Assembly: GCA_034231615.1 (NCBI GenBank)
Contig: CM067311.1
Span: forward strand, 12,402,310-12,466,309
Reading direction: 5' to 3'
From: Meghimatium bilineatum
Lineage: Eukaryota > Mollusca > Gastropoda > Stylommatophora > Philomycidae
Length of the DNA stretch: 64,000 nt
A program made the translations under genes and the position numbers. Each line of letters begins with the position of its first letter. The first letter of the stretch is position 1. Below, one piece after another: positions 59,601 through 63,387 of this stretch. The notes under the pieces are model-generated. The model was not told where the DNA came from. It saw only the letters and a program-made list of their open reading frames with translations, and did no database searches.

Positions 59601-61961
59601 TTCCTCTTTTATCTTCCATATCTTTTATCATATTTGTTCTTAAACAATGTCACCCCTGCAAGCAGATTGTGTCCCCAGTCAACCAGAGTTATGACCATGT
59701 TTTCCCAGTTTTTGGGGGTCTATAGAGATTTCCTTCATTGAGGACTTATGGATGTCTCAGTACCTCATCATTGGTCTGCCCTGGACCTGTGGAAAATAGT
59801 GCCATTTTGGTGTTTAAATCTACATTTTTGTTTCTGAAGATTGGTGTCATTTACCCTAGGGCTTGGTATACTTTACTACGTCCATTGTGTCTTTGCTGCT
59901 CTTGCCATCTGTTGTTACATTACTTCCTAGTTTTGTGAATTCTGTCACTTGTTTAAGCCTGTTGTTTCCATATATCTATATATATATATATATATATATA
60001 TTGGTGTTTTTTTCTGTTCCTATCTTCATTACTTCGGTCTTTTCTATATTTATCTTCATGTTGAAGGTATAGCATATTTGATATAATCTGTCTATTTGTC
60101 TTTGTAGTTCTTCTTCTGATGCCACTAGTACTTGTTCTTCTGCAAATAGTAGTTCGTTTAAGTTATCCTTCAGATTGTTTTCTTCCGTTATCTTTGCTAC
60201 TTTGCATATGTGATAAATATATATTATAAACAGGGGGGATAGTACACATCCCTGTCTCACACCCAAGTGACTTTGGAAATTATCAGATGTACATGTGTTT
60301 GTTCTTATTGAGCATTGACTATTGGCATATATGCTCTTACATAAACAATTACAAGACATAATTGATGTCTTTGAGATGTTGATGTAAAGAAGTACAGGGA
60401 GAACATCATGGAAAGAAAATAAAACAAACAAAGAGATTCTAACAACACTAAATATGAAGAAATAATTATTAAGAGAAATAAATATCAAATAAATAAAATA
60501 TTTTGAACACATTCAAAGACATGACACCGGTGCTGAAGACCTTACTAGAGGGTAAAATCGAAAAGAAATGAGCAAGAGGTAGACAGATATACAAGTGGGA
60601 GAGTAACATCACAACATGGGCAGGTTCTAGCAGAGTTCACCACTAAGACATGAGACAGGGGATGTTGGAGGTCTGTTGCAGCCAACCTTTGTTGTGGAGG
60701 CGACATTTGATGATGATGATGAAATATATGACAGTGTGGTACCTTAAATTTCAGTAAAGGTATTTATAGGTAGATATCTGGTGACTTGCAGGTGACTTGT
60801 CCTACTCAGGTAACTCATTCCAAAGCATTAATAACTGAATGTGATAGATACGCAACTCGTAATCTCCTGTCTTGTTCATACTCTCTCTCTCTCTGGTAAT
60901 CAGTACACAAGCTTAGCGTTCATGTCTGTGAAGAAGATGAAGGTAAACCCCTTCAGATATCTCACCAACCACCAATGACTCCAATGGAAAGTAGAAAAGT
61001 TGGACTTGCTATCAAGGTATGAAAACTATATGTGTATTTATATATGTGTATATATGTGTGGTGTGGTGATGATATGTTTGTAGGTATGTATGTATATTTA
61101 ATATGTATATCCATATGTATATGTATTTATTGGCTGTCTGCTTTCTAATATTTTAAGTGGTCCTGGGTTCATTCACCAGTTGAGCCGAAAATGTTTTTGA
61201 ACCTTTAACGGCTCCCGGGTCAACTCTGCCTTAATTTGATACACAAAAACTACATATTTTGTGCTTAATTGATCTAAATATTATATCAATAATTAATCAA
61301 TAATTCATTGAAATATTCTGCCGAAGATGGATGTGTCTGGCCAATGGTGCAAAATAAACGGCGACACACTGCATTTCCATTCTCTGGACTACATACTGCT
61401 TGAAATCTAGTGGGACCATGGTCCTGCTACAAAGGAGATCCAGCGGGAGTTTGAGAATGAACACTGAAGAAGAAGAATTGAAATATTCATTTTTGAGAAT
61501 TAGGGTTAGTTATGTTTTACATAACTAAAATTTCCCTATGAAGGAAGTTGCAGGGAGGTTGCTAGGGGCTTTTGTGGACTTTGTATAAACTGTATTAGGT
61601 GAAACTCTCTGGCTTAGTGGTTAAGCCATTTGCTTTGTGTTAAAAAAGTCATCAGTTCGAATCCCACTCTTGTTTATAAAGTGGATTTTTTCGATATCCC
61701 TTTGAATTATTTGTTAAAGCTATGGATTTATGTACTATGAATGGTACTCTCAGCAAGCGATGTGCCATTTGTTTAAAAGGGATGGAGTACATATTAGATA
61801 ACCCAAGTATAATGAAGTCAATCTTCTGTGCCATTCGAGTCCCTTTTTGTATTAAGAATGATATAACTAATGATTGTTGCTACTTATTTCAGAGTGACCA
61901 TCTTTCTATTGAAAAACTGCTAATGCAGACCATAGAAGTGAGAACTCACACAAAACTCAAG
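29523..61961 (+). CDS. MED14: Mediator complex subunit 14, N-terminal part (15 exons, 3' end beyond the window)
   Basis: MED14 is the backbone subunit of Mediator, linking head, middle and tail modules so that RNA polymerase II responds to activators; it acts in the nucleus. Fifteen exons sum to 1158 nt (386 codons) and every intron phase agrees with the next exon. The joined frame follows animal MED14 in order, including [18 protein letters not shown], a proline-rich RIIPPDPIT stretch, a VPWRLL-like segment, [21 protein letters not shown] and DHLSIEKLL. The chosen start (ATG at 29523) leads into a glycine/proline-rich N-terminus as in other MED14 proteins. The frame is also open upstream to a splice acceptor at 29470, so a more upstream start is possible. 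About three quarters of the usual roughly 1,450-residue protein is missing because the window ends. Identification is from remembered family sequence, not a search. Confidence 0.93.
29860..30620 (-). pseudogene. Degenerate LINE RNase H 3' region
   Basis: Within MED14 intron 1. Reverse matches such as GATGTGTTCTAGAATATGGG to 9995-10015 (TATGTGTTCTAGAGTCTAGG) suggest a decayed copy of the RNase H LINE. No continuous frame. Confidence 0.4.
30755..31235 (+). pseudogene. LINE RT fragment containing a minisatellite
   Basis: Around the array the + strand reads [16 protein letters not shown], then [13 protein letters not shown] with a YADD catalytic box. The RT is split at the CIDN position by the 13/25-bp array at 30818-30918. 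Located in MED14 intron 1. Confidence 0.78.
30818..30918. repeat. 12-13-bp minisatellite
   Basis: Alternating TAACATGCATTGA and TAACATGCATTG units, about eight in total. It starts from a TGTAACATGCATTGATAAC motif that belongs to the RT coding sequence. Confidence 0.93.
31566..31592 (+). CDS. MED14: MED14 exon 2 (27-nt microexon)
   Basis: Only 27 nt long, between TTTCAG and GTAATG. It completes the split Leu codon and encodes LPRKTDMD plus two bases of Arg, matching the conserved LLPRKTD segment of MED14. Both splice phases agree with the neighbouring exons, which makes the call firm despite its length. Confidence 0.88.
31637..31771 (+). repeat. SINE-B, diverged copy
   Basis: GGGCCATTGGTGCAAATAAA, CTGGACTACATCCTACTGGA and AGGAGTTTAAGAACTAAC identify it. 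It lacks the 5' end and the tail. Confidence 0.8.
31947..32109 (+). mobile_element. SINE-B, full-length copy with TSD
   Basis: 163 bp from CCCGCCGAAGACGGATGTGT to GAATGCTGAAGAAGAAGAAG, flanked by TCATGATTGCA (31936-31946 and 32110-32120). This copy defines both ends of the family. Located in MED14 intron 2. Confidence 0.94.
32130..32320 (+). pseudogene. LINE 3' end debris
   Basis: AGACAGAGGATGTTAGAGGT and TCATTTGCAGTCACC resemble the 3' end at 60640-60710 (GACAGGGGATGTTGGAGGTC). Diverged. Confidence 0.5.
32321..33589. other. MED14 intron 2, unassigned
   Basis: AT-rich intron sequence. A tRNA-like remnant is just visible on the minus strand at 33410-33475 (GCATAGTAGTTAAGCCATTC). A short degenerate ATAACA(CTATTTGGTTGAGAAG) repeat of about 31 bp occurs three to four times at 33145-33235. 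No gene. Confidence 0.45.
33595..33695 (+). ncRNA. Hammerhead-like short repeat, copy 2
   Basis: CTTGACAAAGGCC-TTTT-GGTCGAAAC-GTTGAC at 33608-33640 has a CUGANGA-like box, a four-pair hairpin and GAAAC. The following GTTAGCAAAACTTAGTTACC matches the downstream part of the copy at 36425-36545. The box departs from consensus at two positions, so it is likely inactive. Confidence 0.35.
33917..34022 (+). CDS. MED14: MED14 exon 3
   Basis: The exon encodes [20 protein letters not shown] and continues to [15 protein letters not shown]. This is the most conserved MED14 stretch in the window, nearly identical to vertebrate MED14. The acceptor is ATACAG and the donor GTATGA, and it ends on a complete codon. 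Confidence 0.95.
34484..34757. repeat. 54-bp minisatellite, 5 units
   Basis: The unit starts AGACCTGATCACAGACGACC and ends GTGAATTTATGCAAT. The last two units have GTGAATTTAGTTGC, so they differ in length. In MED14 intron 3. Confidence 0.94.
34860..35190 (+). pseudogene. LINE C-terminal fragment with finger, part 1
   Basis: Encodes [36 protein letters not shown] and [20 protein letters not shown]. It is the family of 20815-21590. It is cut at ATTAGCCATCT (35180-35190), in the zinc-finger segment, by SINE-A, and continues at 35466. Confidence 0.88.
35191..35465 (+). mobile_element. SINE-A, full-length copy inside a LINE, with TSD
   Basis: 275 bp from CGCCCATTTGTTGTCAAGGC to GAATGCAGAAG. The 11-bp TSD ATTAGCCATCT flanks it (35180-35190 and 35466-35476). 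Comparison with the uninterrupted LINE copies fixes the SINE ends precisely. Confidence 0.94.
35466..35560 (+). pseudogene. LINE C-terminal fragment with finger, part 2
   Basis: Continues [12 protein letters not shown] (finger helix, second His pair) then a stop, TGAATTTCAAAAGTGGGTGT and the CATCATTTGTTATGGACTAA tail, as in 21590. Confidence 0.85.
35754..35848 (+). CDS. MED14: MED14 exon 4
   Basis: Encodes [20 protein letters not shown] and a helical [11 protein letters not shown] tail, aligning with the FLDQQ...FVDTAD region of MED14. The acceptor has a long T-run followed by AAAAATCAG and the donor is GTAAGT. The exon ends in phase 2, matching exon 5. Confidence 0.92.
36225..36292 (+). repeat. 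SINE-A 3' fragment
   Basis: GCGCATTCTGTTCTTCAGAC, then GGAGTTTGAGAAAGAATGGA and GAAGAAG. In MED14 intron 4. Confidence 0.65.
36331..36632 (+). repeat. Duplicated acceptor and 5' part of MED14 exon 5
   Basis: The acceptor plus exon start TTTCAGATTGCCAAGCTT occurs at 36335 (copy 1, diverges after about 25 bp), at 36545 (copy 2, 41 bp of exon through GATGTGCTGACTACA) and at 36628 (the functional one). Copies 1 and 2 are not followed by the rest of the exon or a donor. The flanking TAAGACTAATTATAATTA / GGCTAGTTATAATTATAA is also shared, so the duplicated unit includes intron sequence. Confidence 0.9.
36415..36545 (+). ncRNA. Hammerhead-like short repeat, copy 3
   Basis: CTTGATAAAGGCC-TTTCT-GTCGAAAC-ATCG at 36437-36465 resembles copy 2. 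It is followed by a TACCAAAACTTTATTACCTC stretch as in copy 2. It lies between the first two acceptor copies of exon 5. Confidence 0.35.
36633..36711 (+). CDS. MED14: MED14 exon 5
   Basis: Encodes [20 protein letters not shown] followed by RLPTCIR, matching the conserved RLPSF...[17 protein letters not shown] segment. The acceptor is CATTTCAG and the donor GTTTGT. Two incomplete upstream copies of its acceptor and 5' part lie at 36331 and 36541. This third copy is the only one that continues into the full exon. Confidence 0.93.
36760..37060 (+). pseudogene. RNase H-type LINE C-terminal fragment
   Basis: Encodes [20 protein letters not shown] and [20 protein letters not shown], then YRVEFSY and [20 protein letters not shown]. 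The [12 protein letters not shown] motif is the RNase H end. In MED14 intron 5. Confidence 0.82.
37061..37780. other. MED14 intron 5, unassigned
   Basis: A possible tRNA-like segment at 37072-37150 (GGTTCAAACCTCTGC B-box-like). A 22-bp word CATATCCTTAGACTAAG..ATCCTTT is repeated at 37213 and 37300. No gene. Confidence 0.4.
37782..38005. repeat. About 29-bp composite minisatellite
   Basis: Units of ACAGGCTTACAAACAGTTAA plus AAGGTTAAA, about seven, some carrying an extra AAACAGTTAA. It contains no open frame of note. Confidence 0.92.
38231..38370 (+). repeat. SINE-A, 5'-truncated copy
   Basis: AGCCATGCTGAAGTCAGATG, TCAGGCAGAAAAACTCAGAT, GTAAACCGTGACACAATGTA and AGAAGTTTGAGAATGAACAT then AGAAGAAG. 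Confidence 0.85.
38470..38862. repeat. 58-bp minisatellite, about 6.7 units
   Basis: The unit starts AGGATATCCGACAAGGTGGA, goes on GAGTGCCGCAGTAACACAAT and ends CAAGAACAAAACTGCCAG. The array ends in the same word (GCAGTAACACAACCATCAGATGG) at which the LINE of 38865 begins. Confidence 0.94.
38865..39400 (+). pseudogene. LINE C-terminal fragment with finger
   Basis: Encodes [20 protein letters not shown], then [40 protein letters not shown] and, after a frameshift, the finger region [20 protein letters not shown]. It ends TGTGATGGACGAACGAA. A stop (H*AGHL) breaks it. In MED14 intron 5. Confidence 0.9.
39401..39780. other. MED14 intron 5, unassigned
   Basis: No gene or repeat recognised. Confidence 0.4.
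39781..40215 (-). pseudogene. LINE C-terminal fragment
   Basis: The minus strand reads [60 protein letters not shown] and [15 protein letters not shown]. Related to but distinct from the SWTINKLES family. It runs in the opposite direction to MED14. Confidence 0.85.
40486..41084 (+). repeat. Rep-D, copy 1
   Basis: About 600 bp, almost identical to 58566-59141. It starts GGTTGGTTGCTGATCCAGCG and ends GGTGAGACCCACAGACG. It carries CATTCCCCGCCACCAGTTGA and GTATAGATGACGTGCCATGA. No coding frame survives in both copies. The two are both in MED14 introns (5 and 12) in the same orientation. Class unknown. Confidence 0.9.
41195..41330 (+). pseudogene. LINE 3' end fragment
   Basis: GGGTTATAAAATAGAGGCAA, then CTCTAGAGAACTCTTCTACT and CCAGATGGTGCAAAGC match 14004-14130. 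5' truncated. Confidence 0.6.
41528..41645. repeat. 35-bp minisatellite, about 3.3 units
   Basis: The unit is GGTTTGTCTGATTGTCTTAG followed by ATGGGCAAGGTACTT. Located 230 bp before MED14 exon 6. Confidence 0.92.
41876..42005 (+). CDS. MED14: MED14 exon 6
   Basis: Encodes [20 protein letters not shown] followed by [20 protein letters not shown] and LKI. It aligns with the [10 protein letters not shown]...LNQILRHRLV segment of MED14. It follows a 5.2-kb intron, the acceptor is TTTCCAG and the donor GTATGC, and it ends in phase 1. Confidence 0.94.
42140..42610. repeat. About 30/60-bp minisatellite
   Basis: Alternating half-units of CATGTCATGTATCAAATGTC and CATGTCATTTATCAACTGTC, then TTGACTACCCT. 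From 42380 on the CATACATCAACTGTC half-unit dominates, and the last units decay. In MED14 intron 6. Confidence 0.93.
43259..43416 (+). mobile_element. SINE-B copy with TSD
   Basis: 158 bp from CATCAAAGATGGATGGATGT to GTGAACGCTGGAGAAGTAG, flanked by AAATGATGTAGATC (43245-43258) and AAATGATGTTGATC (43417-43430), 13 of 14 identical. Confidence 0.88.
43550..43590 (+). CDS. MED14: MED14 exon 7
   Basis: A 41-nt exon encoding [14 protein letters not shown], matching the NGRVKFRVEGEFE segment of MED14. The acceptor is CATTAG and the donor GTTGGT, a weaker site. Phases agree with exon 6 (phase 1) and exon 8 (phase 0). Confidence 0.9.
43690..43870 (+). repeat. SINE-A, diverged copy
   Basis: GCCATGTATGTTGTAAGAGA, CAACTAGGGAGGTTTTGGTG, GAAGTGACCCAAAAGACATG and AAAAGTCAGATGTGATGGTT. 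Diverged; no tail. Confidence 0.6.
43975..44142 (+). repeat. SINE-T body
   Basis: CAGTGGCTCCCGGGTTGACC, GTAAAGACTGCAAGGGAGAA, CAGAGCCACTGAAATATGAG and TGATAAATGCTATGTGTTAA match the body and 3' part of 28590-28858. The tRNA head is missing. Confidence 0.7.
44350..44500 (+). pseudogene. RNase H LINE 3' scrap
   Basis: AGTAGAATTGGACTAATTTG, and CATCAGCATGCCTACTGGGC with GACTGAGCACCTATG match 36915-37030. No frame. Confidence 0.5.
44662..44749 (+). CDS. MED14: MED14 exon 8
   Basis: Encodes [20 protein letters not shown] and FLVEDHETG, matching the ATLTVMGDDPDVPWRLL...LVEDKETG segment. The acceptor AATAAAG has little polypyrimidine tract and is the weakest acceptor in the gene. The donor GTGAGT is strong. 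Confidence 0.92.
45131..45262 (+). repeat. Rep-D, 5' fragment
   Basis: TTGGTTGCTGTTCCAGCGGT, TCATGGGCTCATGCCCTTTG and AACCAATGCCATT match the first 75 bp of Rep-D; what follows is unlike it. Confidence 0.7.
45591..45752 (+). repeat. SINE-B, diverged copy
   Basis: CCAAAGTCGGGTGTGTTGGT, CAAATAAAACATTGCGACAA and CTACAAAAGAGATCCGGTGG. About 160 bp, without a readable TSD. Confidence 0.72.
45888..45916 (+). CDS. MED14: MED14 exon 9 (29 nt)
   Basis: Encodes [10 protein letters not shown], matching DGRALVHSMQ of MED14. Its polypyrimidine tract consists of three tandem copies of a CATTGATTGTTTCT-like unit (45841-45887), so acceptor-like sequence is repeated just upstream. The donor is GTTTGT. Confidence 0.9.
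45978..46079 (+). mobile_element. SINE-A, 5'-truncated copy with probable TSD
   Basis: From CAATGCTGTAAACCATGACA to GAATGGATGCAGAAGAAGAA. Flanked by GTGGATGAATG (45967-45977) and GTGGATTAATG (46080-46090). In MED14 intron 9. Confidence 0.85.
46128..46440 (+). pseudogene. LINE C-terminal fragment
   Basis: Encodes [20 protein letters not shown] and [20 protein letters not shown], then [20 protein letters not shown] and [19 protein letters not shown]. This is the usual C-terminal region of endonuclease/RT LINEs, interrupted by a stop and frameshift around 46265. Confidence 0.85.
46727..47131. repeat. 30-bp minisatellite, 13.5 units
   Basis: The unit starts TTTTTGTATATATGAAAAAT and ends ATCTTGCACA, with one T/A variant (CACTTTTTTT). 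The period is a multiple of 3, so three minus-strand frames stay open for 144-188 codons; none is called. It ends 70 bp before MED14 exon 10. Confidence 0.97.
47200..47278 (+). CDS. MED14: MED14 exon 10
   Basis: Encodes [20 protein letters not shown] then DLYKVL, matching ISFIHQLVQSRL...PLQDMYNCL. The donor is GTATCC at 47279, chosen because phase 1 joined to exon 11 rebuilds the conserved LHSFC motif. The acceptor ATTCCAG lies 70 bp after a 30-bp minisatellite array. Confidence 0.9.
47435..47882. repeat. Cluster of microsatellites
   Basis: (TA)n at 47438-47459, an (AAAT/AAATAGAT)n region at 47520-47755, and TA/ACAT runs at 47785-47880. AGTACTAGTAGATATATAT..ACACCTTTCTTC and a following GAATTTTCTGAATTGGCAAC occur on both sides (47430-47510 and 47770-47920), so a segment of about 90 bp around the microsatellite was duplicated. 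Confidence 0.9.
47977..48249 (+). mobile_element. SINE-A, full-length copy with TSD
   Basis: 273 bp from CGCCCATGTGGTGCCAGGGC to GAATGCAGAAGAATAAG, flanked by the 13-bp TSD AAATCATCATAAT (47964-47976 and 48250-48262). It contains ACTTTACCTTCCATGCATGT, CCCATATAGAGTCAGTGACC and CTACATCCTGCTAATCTGCA. Confidence 0.95.
48263..48872. other. MED14 intron 10, unassigned
   Basis: A 23-bp near-repeat ACACTCGACCTCCGTTGTCT / ACACTCGACCTCCGCTGTCC lies at 48713-48760. No gene. Confidence 0.4.
48873..48916 (+). CDS. MED14: MED14 exon 11
   Basis: Joined to exon 10 it encodes [15 protein letters not shown], matching HSFCLSLQLEVLHSQ of MED14. The acceptor is ACTCAAG with almost no pyrimidine tract; a second AG at 48884-48886 would lose the HSFC motif. 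The donor GTAAGT is strong. Confidence 0.88.
48917..49254. pseudogene. MED14 intron 11 start with possible LINE debris
   Basis: ATTCTCAAAGCATTGCACAC with GTTGAGAGTTGGATTCTTAT and AAATCACCACATTA..AGGAAGTAAGAGC resemble 31212-31300. Shared repeat of unknown class, also present in MED14 intron 1. Confidence 0.4.
49255..51566. repeat. 38-bp minisatellite, about 61 units
   Basis: The unit starts GAGAACACACCATTGTATAA and ends TAGAGATAAGTTGTGGAA. Variants include TTGCCTAAT, AAATTGTGG and AACAACATTG. The variant TTGCCTAAT units cluster in the second half (50340-51560). The minus strand is open in all three frames for up to 800 codons (three units, 114 bp, form one peptide period). Inside MED14 intron 11. 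Confidence 0.98.
51600..51800 (+). pseudogene. LINE C-terminal scrap
   Basis: The + strand [20 protein letters not shown] and [10 protein letters not shown] resembles the LxWNPQGKRxRGRPxxxWxR segment found at the C-terminus of many LINE proteins. Short and broken. Confidence 0.6.
51996..52605. mobile_element. MITE-like element with 25-bp terminal inverted repeats
   Basis: The left end GTTCTTTCCCAGATCCCGGG+CCTAC (51996-52020) is matched by the reverse complement of the right end (52581-52605) at 23 of 25 positions. The 610-bp interior has no transposase. A CRE (TGACGTCA, near 52074) and a short frame [20 protein letters not shown] (52105-52167) are inside. Only CA flanks both ends, so the TSD is unclear. 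Lies in MED14 intron 11. Confidence 0.8.
52845..53840. repeat. 53-bp minisatellite, about 18.5 units
   Basis: The unit includes CATTTCTCTGTTCTCAGTGT, GGGAGAACAGGAACTGCATA and TTATTATATCTGA. Each unit carries a pyrimidine tract plus CAG, a good 3' splice-site match on the + (MED14) strand. Variants alternate AGAAACTG/AGGAACTG and CTGACA/CATACA. The last unit runs into the real acceptor of MED14 exon 12. Confidence 0.97.
53851..53939 (+). CDS. MED14: MED14 exon 12
   Basis: Encodes [20 protein letters not shown] then [10 protein letters not shown], aligning with TLMLIRERWGDLVQVERYHAGKCLSLSVW of MED14 with conserved spacing. The last unit of a 53-bp minisatellite runs into its acceptor (TTAAATACAG). 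The donor is GTAAGA. Confidence 0.87.
53965..54215 (+). repeat. SINE-A, diverged copy
   Basis: GGGGGAACAAAGAATAGTGA, GCACGTTGCAAGAGACGACT, GGCTGTCCCATCCCATAAAG and CTGACTACATCTTGCTAATC. Near full length; tail and TSD not clear. Confidence 0.85.
54345..56806. repeat. 29-bp satellite-like array, about 85 units, with higher-order structure
   Basis: The unit starts AGCTATCTAACTATATTTAA and ends TCACTACGC. Marker variants (TTTTATCAC, CTATCTATC, CTACTCAG, CTATGCAG and one truncated CTATCTATATTT unit) recur in the same order. The TTTTATCAC marker is at 54963, 55771 and 56463 and the truncated unit at 55171, 55979 and 56671, giving higher-order periods of 808 and 692 bp that differ by four units. 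In MED14 intron 12. Confidence 0.98.
57161..58175 (+). mobile_element. 5'-truncated LINE with long open RT/C-terminal frame and TSD
   Basis: A 289-codon frame (57287-58156) follows a short readable lead (NYGKH..FMEYANI-type). Motifs are [40 protein letters not shown] (catalytic FADD), [80 protein letters not shown] and [20 protein letters not shown]. The end is AAAGAAGAAGAAG. The 11-bp TSD ATGAATGCATC is at 57150-57160 and 58176-58186. It lacks endonuclease and RT fingers, so it cannot be autonomous. In MED14 intron 12. Confidence 0.95.
58305..58404. repeat. 14-bp minisatellite, 7 units
   Basis: ATCTGTACTTTAGC, with one unit carrying AGCAGCTG. Confidence 0.95.
58566..59141 (+). repeat. Rep-D, copy 2
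   Basis: Nearly identical to 40486-41084, with one missing stretch (about 14 bp around TAATGCCATTAGATGGC). Same ends GGTTGCTGATCCAGCGG and GAGACCCACAGACG. Confidence 0.9.
59377..59417 (+). CDS. MED14: MED14 exon 13
   Basis: A 41-nt exon encoding [13 protein letters not shown] between TAACAG and GTAAGT. The sequence is in the poorly conserved, charged loop of MED14. The call rests on splice sites and on phase agreement with exons 12 (phase 2) and 14 (phase 1), rather than on strong similarity. Confidence 0.75.
59590..60420 (-). pseudogene. LINE reverse transcriptase fragment
   Basis: The minus strand reads [40 protein letters not shown] (the catalytic pair replaced: FAEE for FADD), [17 protein letters not shown], then an inserted (TA)n run at 59970-60000 and after it [21 protein letters not shown] debris. 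Related to the 57161 element. In MED14 intron 13. Confidence 0.85.
60490..60740 (+). pseudogene. LINE 3' end, '[10 protein letters not shown]' family
   Basis: The + strand reads [21 protein letters not shown], with AGACCTTACTAGAGGGTAAA, TACAAGTGGGAGAGTAACAT, and CAACCTTTGTTGTGGAGGCG before a (GAT)n tail at 60708-60720. Same 3' end as 11800-12200 and 22565-22800. Confidence 0.75.
60904..61016 (+). CDS. MED14: MED14 exon 14
   Basis: Encodes [20 protein letters not shown] then [18 protein letters not shown], aligning with [26 protein letters not shown] of MED14. The acceptor follows a CT-rich tract and GTAATCAG; the donor is GTATGA, phase 0. Confidence 0.9.
61150..61235 (+). repeat. SINE-T fragment
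   Basis: GGTCCTGGGTTCATTCACCA and GTTGAGCCGAAAATGTTTTT then CGGCTCCCGGGTCAACTCTG match the B-box end and first body segment of 28590-28858. Confidence 0.68.
61319..61476 (+). mobile_element. SINE-B, full-length copy with TSD
   Basis: 158 bp from TGCCGAAGATGGATGTGTCT to GAACACTGAAGAAGAAGA, flanked by the 12-bp TSD ATTGAAATATTC (61307-61318 and 61477-61488). In MED14 intron 14. Confidence 0.95.
61605..61680 (+). repeat. tRNA-like sequence, probable SINE head or tRNA pseudogene
   Basis: CTCTGGCTTAGTGGTTAAGC (A-box-like) and CAGTTCGAATCCCACTC (B box GTTCGAATCC) are spaced as in a tRNA. The anticodon stem is mismatched and the acceptor stem does not pair, so it is not a functional tRNA. Confidence 0.6.
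61893..61961 (+). CDS. MED14: MED14 exon 15 (last exon seen)
   Basis: Encodes [20 protein letters not shown] then KLK, matching [22 protein letters not shown] of MED14. The acceptor is TTATTTCAG and the donor GTATAA. The next expected conserved segment is not found before 64000, so the gene continues outside the window. Confidence 0.92.
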
Positions 61962-62125
61962 GTATAACCATATTTTTGTTAATGCTTTAGATACAAATTT
62001 ATGTGGATGTAAATAATAAAAAGAAAATAAGTGTAAAAGTAGGATTTACTTGTGAACAAACCCACATACACATTCAACTTTTTTACCTAAAGCTTTCTAT
62101 CAATACAGATGGAAACAATGTGTTT

Positions 62126-62285
62126 CTTCTTCTTCTGCGTTCGTTCTTAAACCCCTGCAGATTAGCCGTAGAACGGAATGCATTGTGTCATGGCATACAG
62201 CATTGCTGTGATATCTGTGCCATTTGGCATGACACATCCGACTTCAGCATGGCTTTGGGTCACCGACCCTATATGGGATGGGACA
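62126..62285 (-). mobile_element. SINE-A, 5'-truncated copy with TSD
   Basis: 160 bp from CTTCTTCTTCTGCGTTCGTT to ACCCTATATGGGATGGGACA, flanked by the 14-bp TSD GAAACAATGTGTTT (62112-62125 and 62286-62299). It lies just downstream of the last MED14 exon seen. Confidence 0.95.
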
Positions 62286-62409
62286 GAAACAATGTGTTTG
62301 ACATATTAAGGTTCATAGGATTAGTTTTTCATTCACTTGTTGAGTGCTTAAGTTTATCTCCATGATAGGGACTTGTCCCTTATGAGGAATCATAGATTAT
62401 TCATTAGAA

Positions 62410-63075
62410 CCTTTCAGGGCACTAAGGAATGTTGGGAAATATGCTGACATCCTGTCACCTGTGAAGAAATCATGTAGGGGCAACTAAAGAATGTTGGGAT
62501 ATAGGTTGACAACCTGTCACCTGTGAAGAAATCATGTAGGGGGCAACTAAAGAATGTTGGGATATAGGCTGACAACCTGTCACCTGTGAAGAAAATCATG
62601 TAGGGGGCAACTAAAGAATGTTGGGATATAGGCTGACAACCTGTCACCTGTGTAGAAATCATGTAGGGGGCAACTAAAGAATGTTGGGATATAGGCTGAC
62701 AACCTGTCACCCGTGAAGAAAATCATGTAGGGGGCAACTAAAGAATGTTGGGATATAGGCTGACAACCTGTCACCTGTGAAATATATCATCATCTCAATT
62801 TCGTAGTCTTCAATCAAATAATCCCCATGGATGATGGAGAGATGCAGACTCGCAGACATTACACCATTGTCCTTTTACAGACTCCTAGATAATGGAAGAA
62901 ATGCTAGATGTACCATCACTGTGCAAATTGGACAGAAGAATGATAAGATAGTTAGCCAAAAAGTGTGATGTGCCATGGGATACTGGTGCCGCACTGAAAT
63001 ACCTCCCTTCAGAGACTATACAGGCATTCATGAGCCCCCTTACACAACCATGCCTCTGAGCCTCGTTACACAACC
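62410..63075 (+). repeat. Rep-C, copy 3, internally expanded by a 63-bp array
   Basis: Matches the flanks of copy 2 (17575-18375): GGCACTAAGGAATGTTGGGA at the start, ATGGAGAGATGCAGACTCGC, GGACAGAAGAATGATAAGAT and TTCAGAGAC later. Where copy 2 has the 18-bp array, this copy has a single AATAATCCCCATGGATGATG. Confidence 0.78.
62420..62790. repeat. 63-64-bp minisatellite, about 5.5 units
   Basis: The unit contains AATGTTGGGATATAGGCTGA, CAACCTGTCACCTGTGAAGA and AATCATGTAGGGGGCAACTA. The GTTGGG word recurs at 62431, 62493, 62556 and 62620. The first unit is the oldest form and looks like the single-copy sequence in the other Rep-C copy. Confidence 0.93.
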
Positions 63076-63387
63076 ATGTATCATGACCTTGTCTAGGAGC
63101 TCATAGGTGGCTGATAAATCCTATGGTGGCTTCTAAAGGTCCTTGGACAGGACAGTTTGAGCATCATATGATCACTTTTGATGATGTTTGATCTGCCCTT
63201 ATTTCTAGCTAGTCTCCGCTGTTCTATCTATTCACTAAACACTTTGTTGCCTTTCAGCGTCAGAGGTAGAAGAGTTTTCTGGAGATGGCCCTCGTGTGCG
63301 CTGAGTATATTGTGGAATTTGTTGCCTCTTTCGGTGGTCCATCATTTTTATGGTCGGCCTCTTGGTCTGCCATCACTGTATCCGTAT

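Noticed and set aside
59863..60072. IYIYIYI-containing frames as membrane proteins
   Set aside because: They are translations of TA microsatellites within an antisense LINE fragment; the same holds for 47566-47983.
61605..61680. Functional tRNA
   Set aside because: A- and B-box words are present, but acceptor and anticodon stems do not pair.
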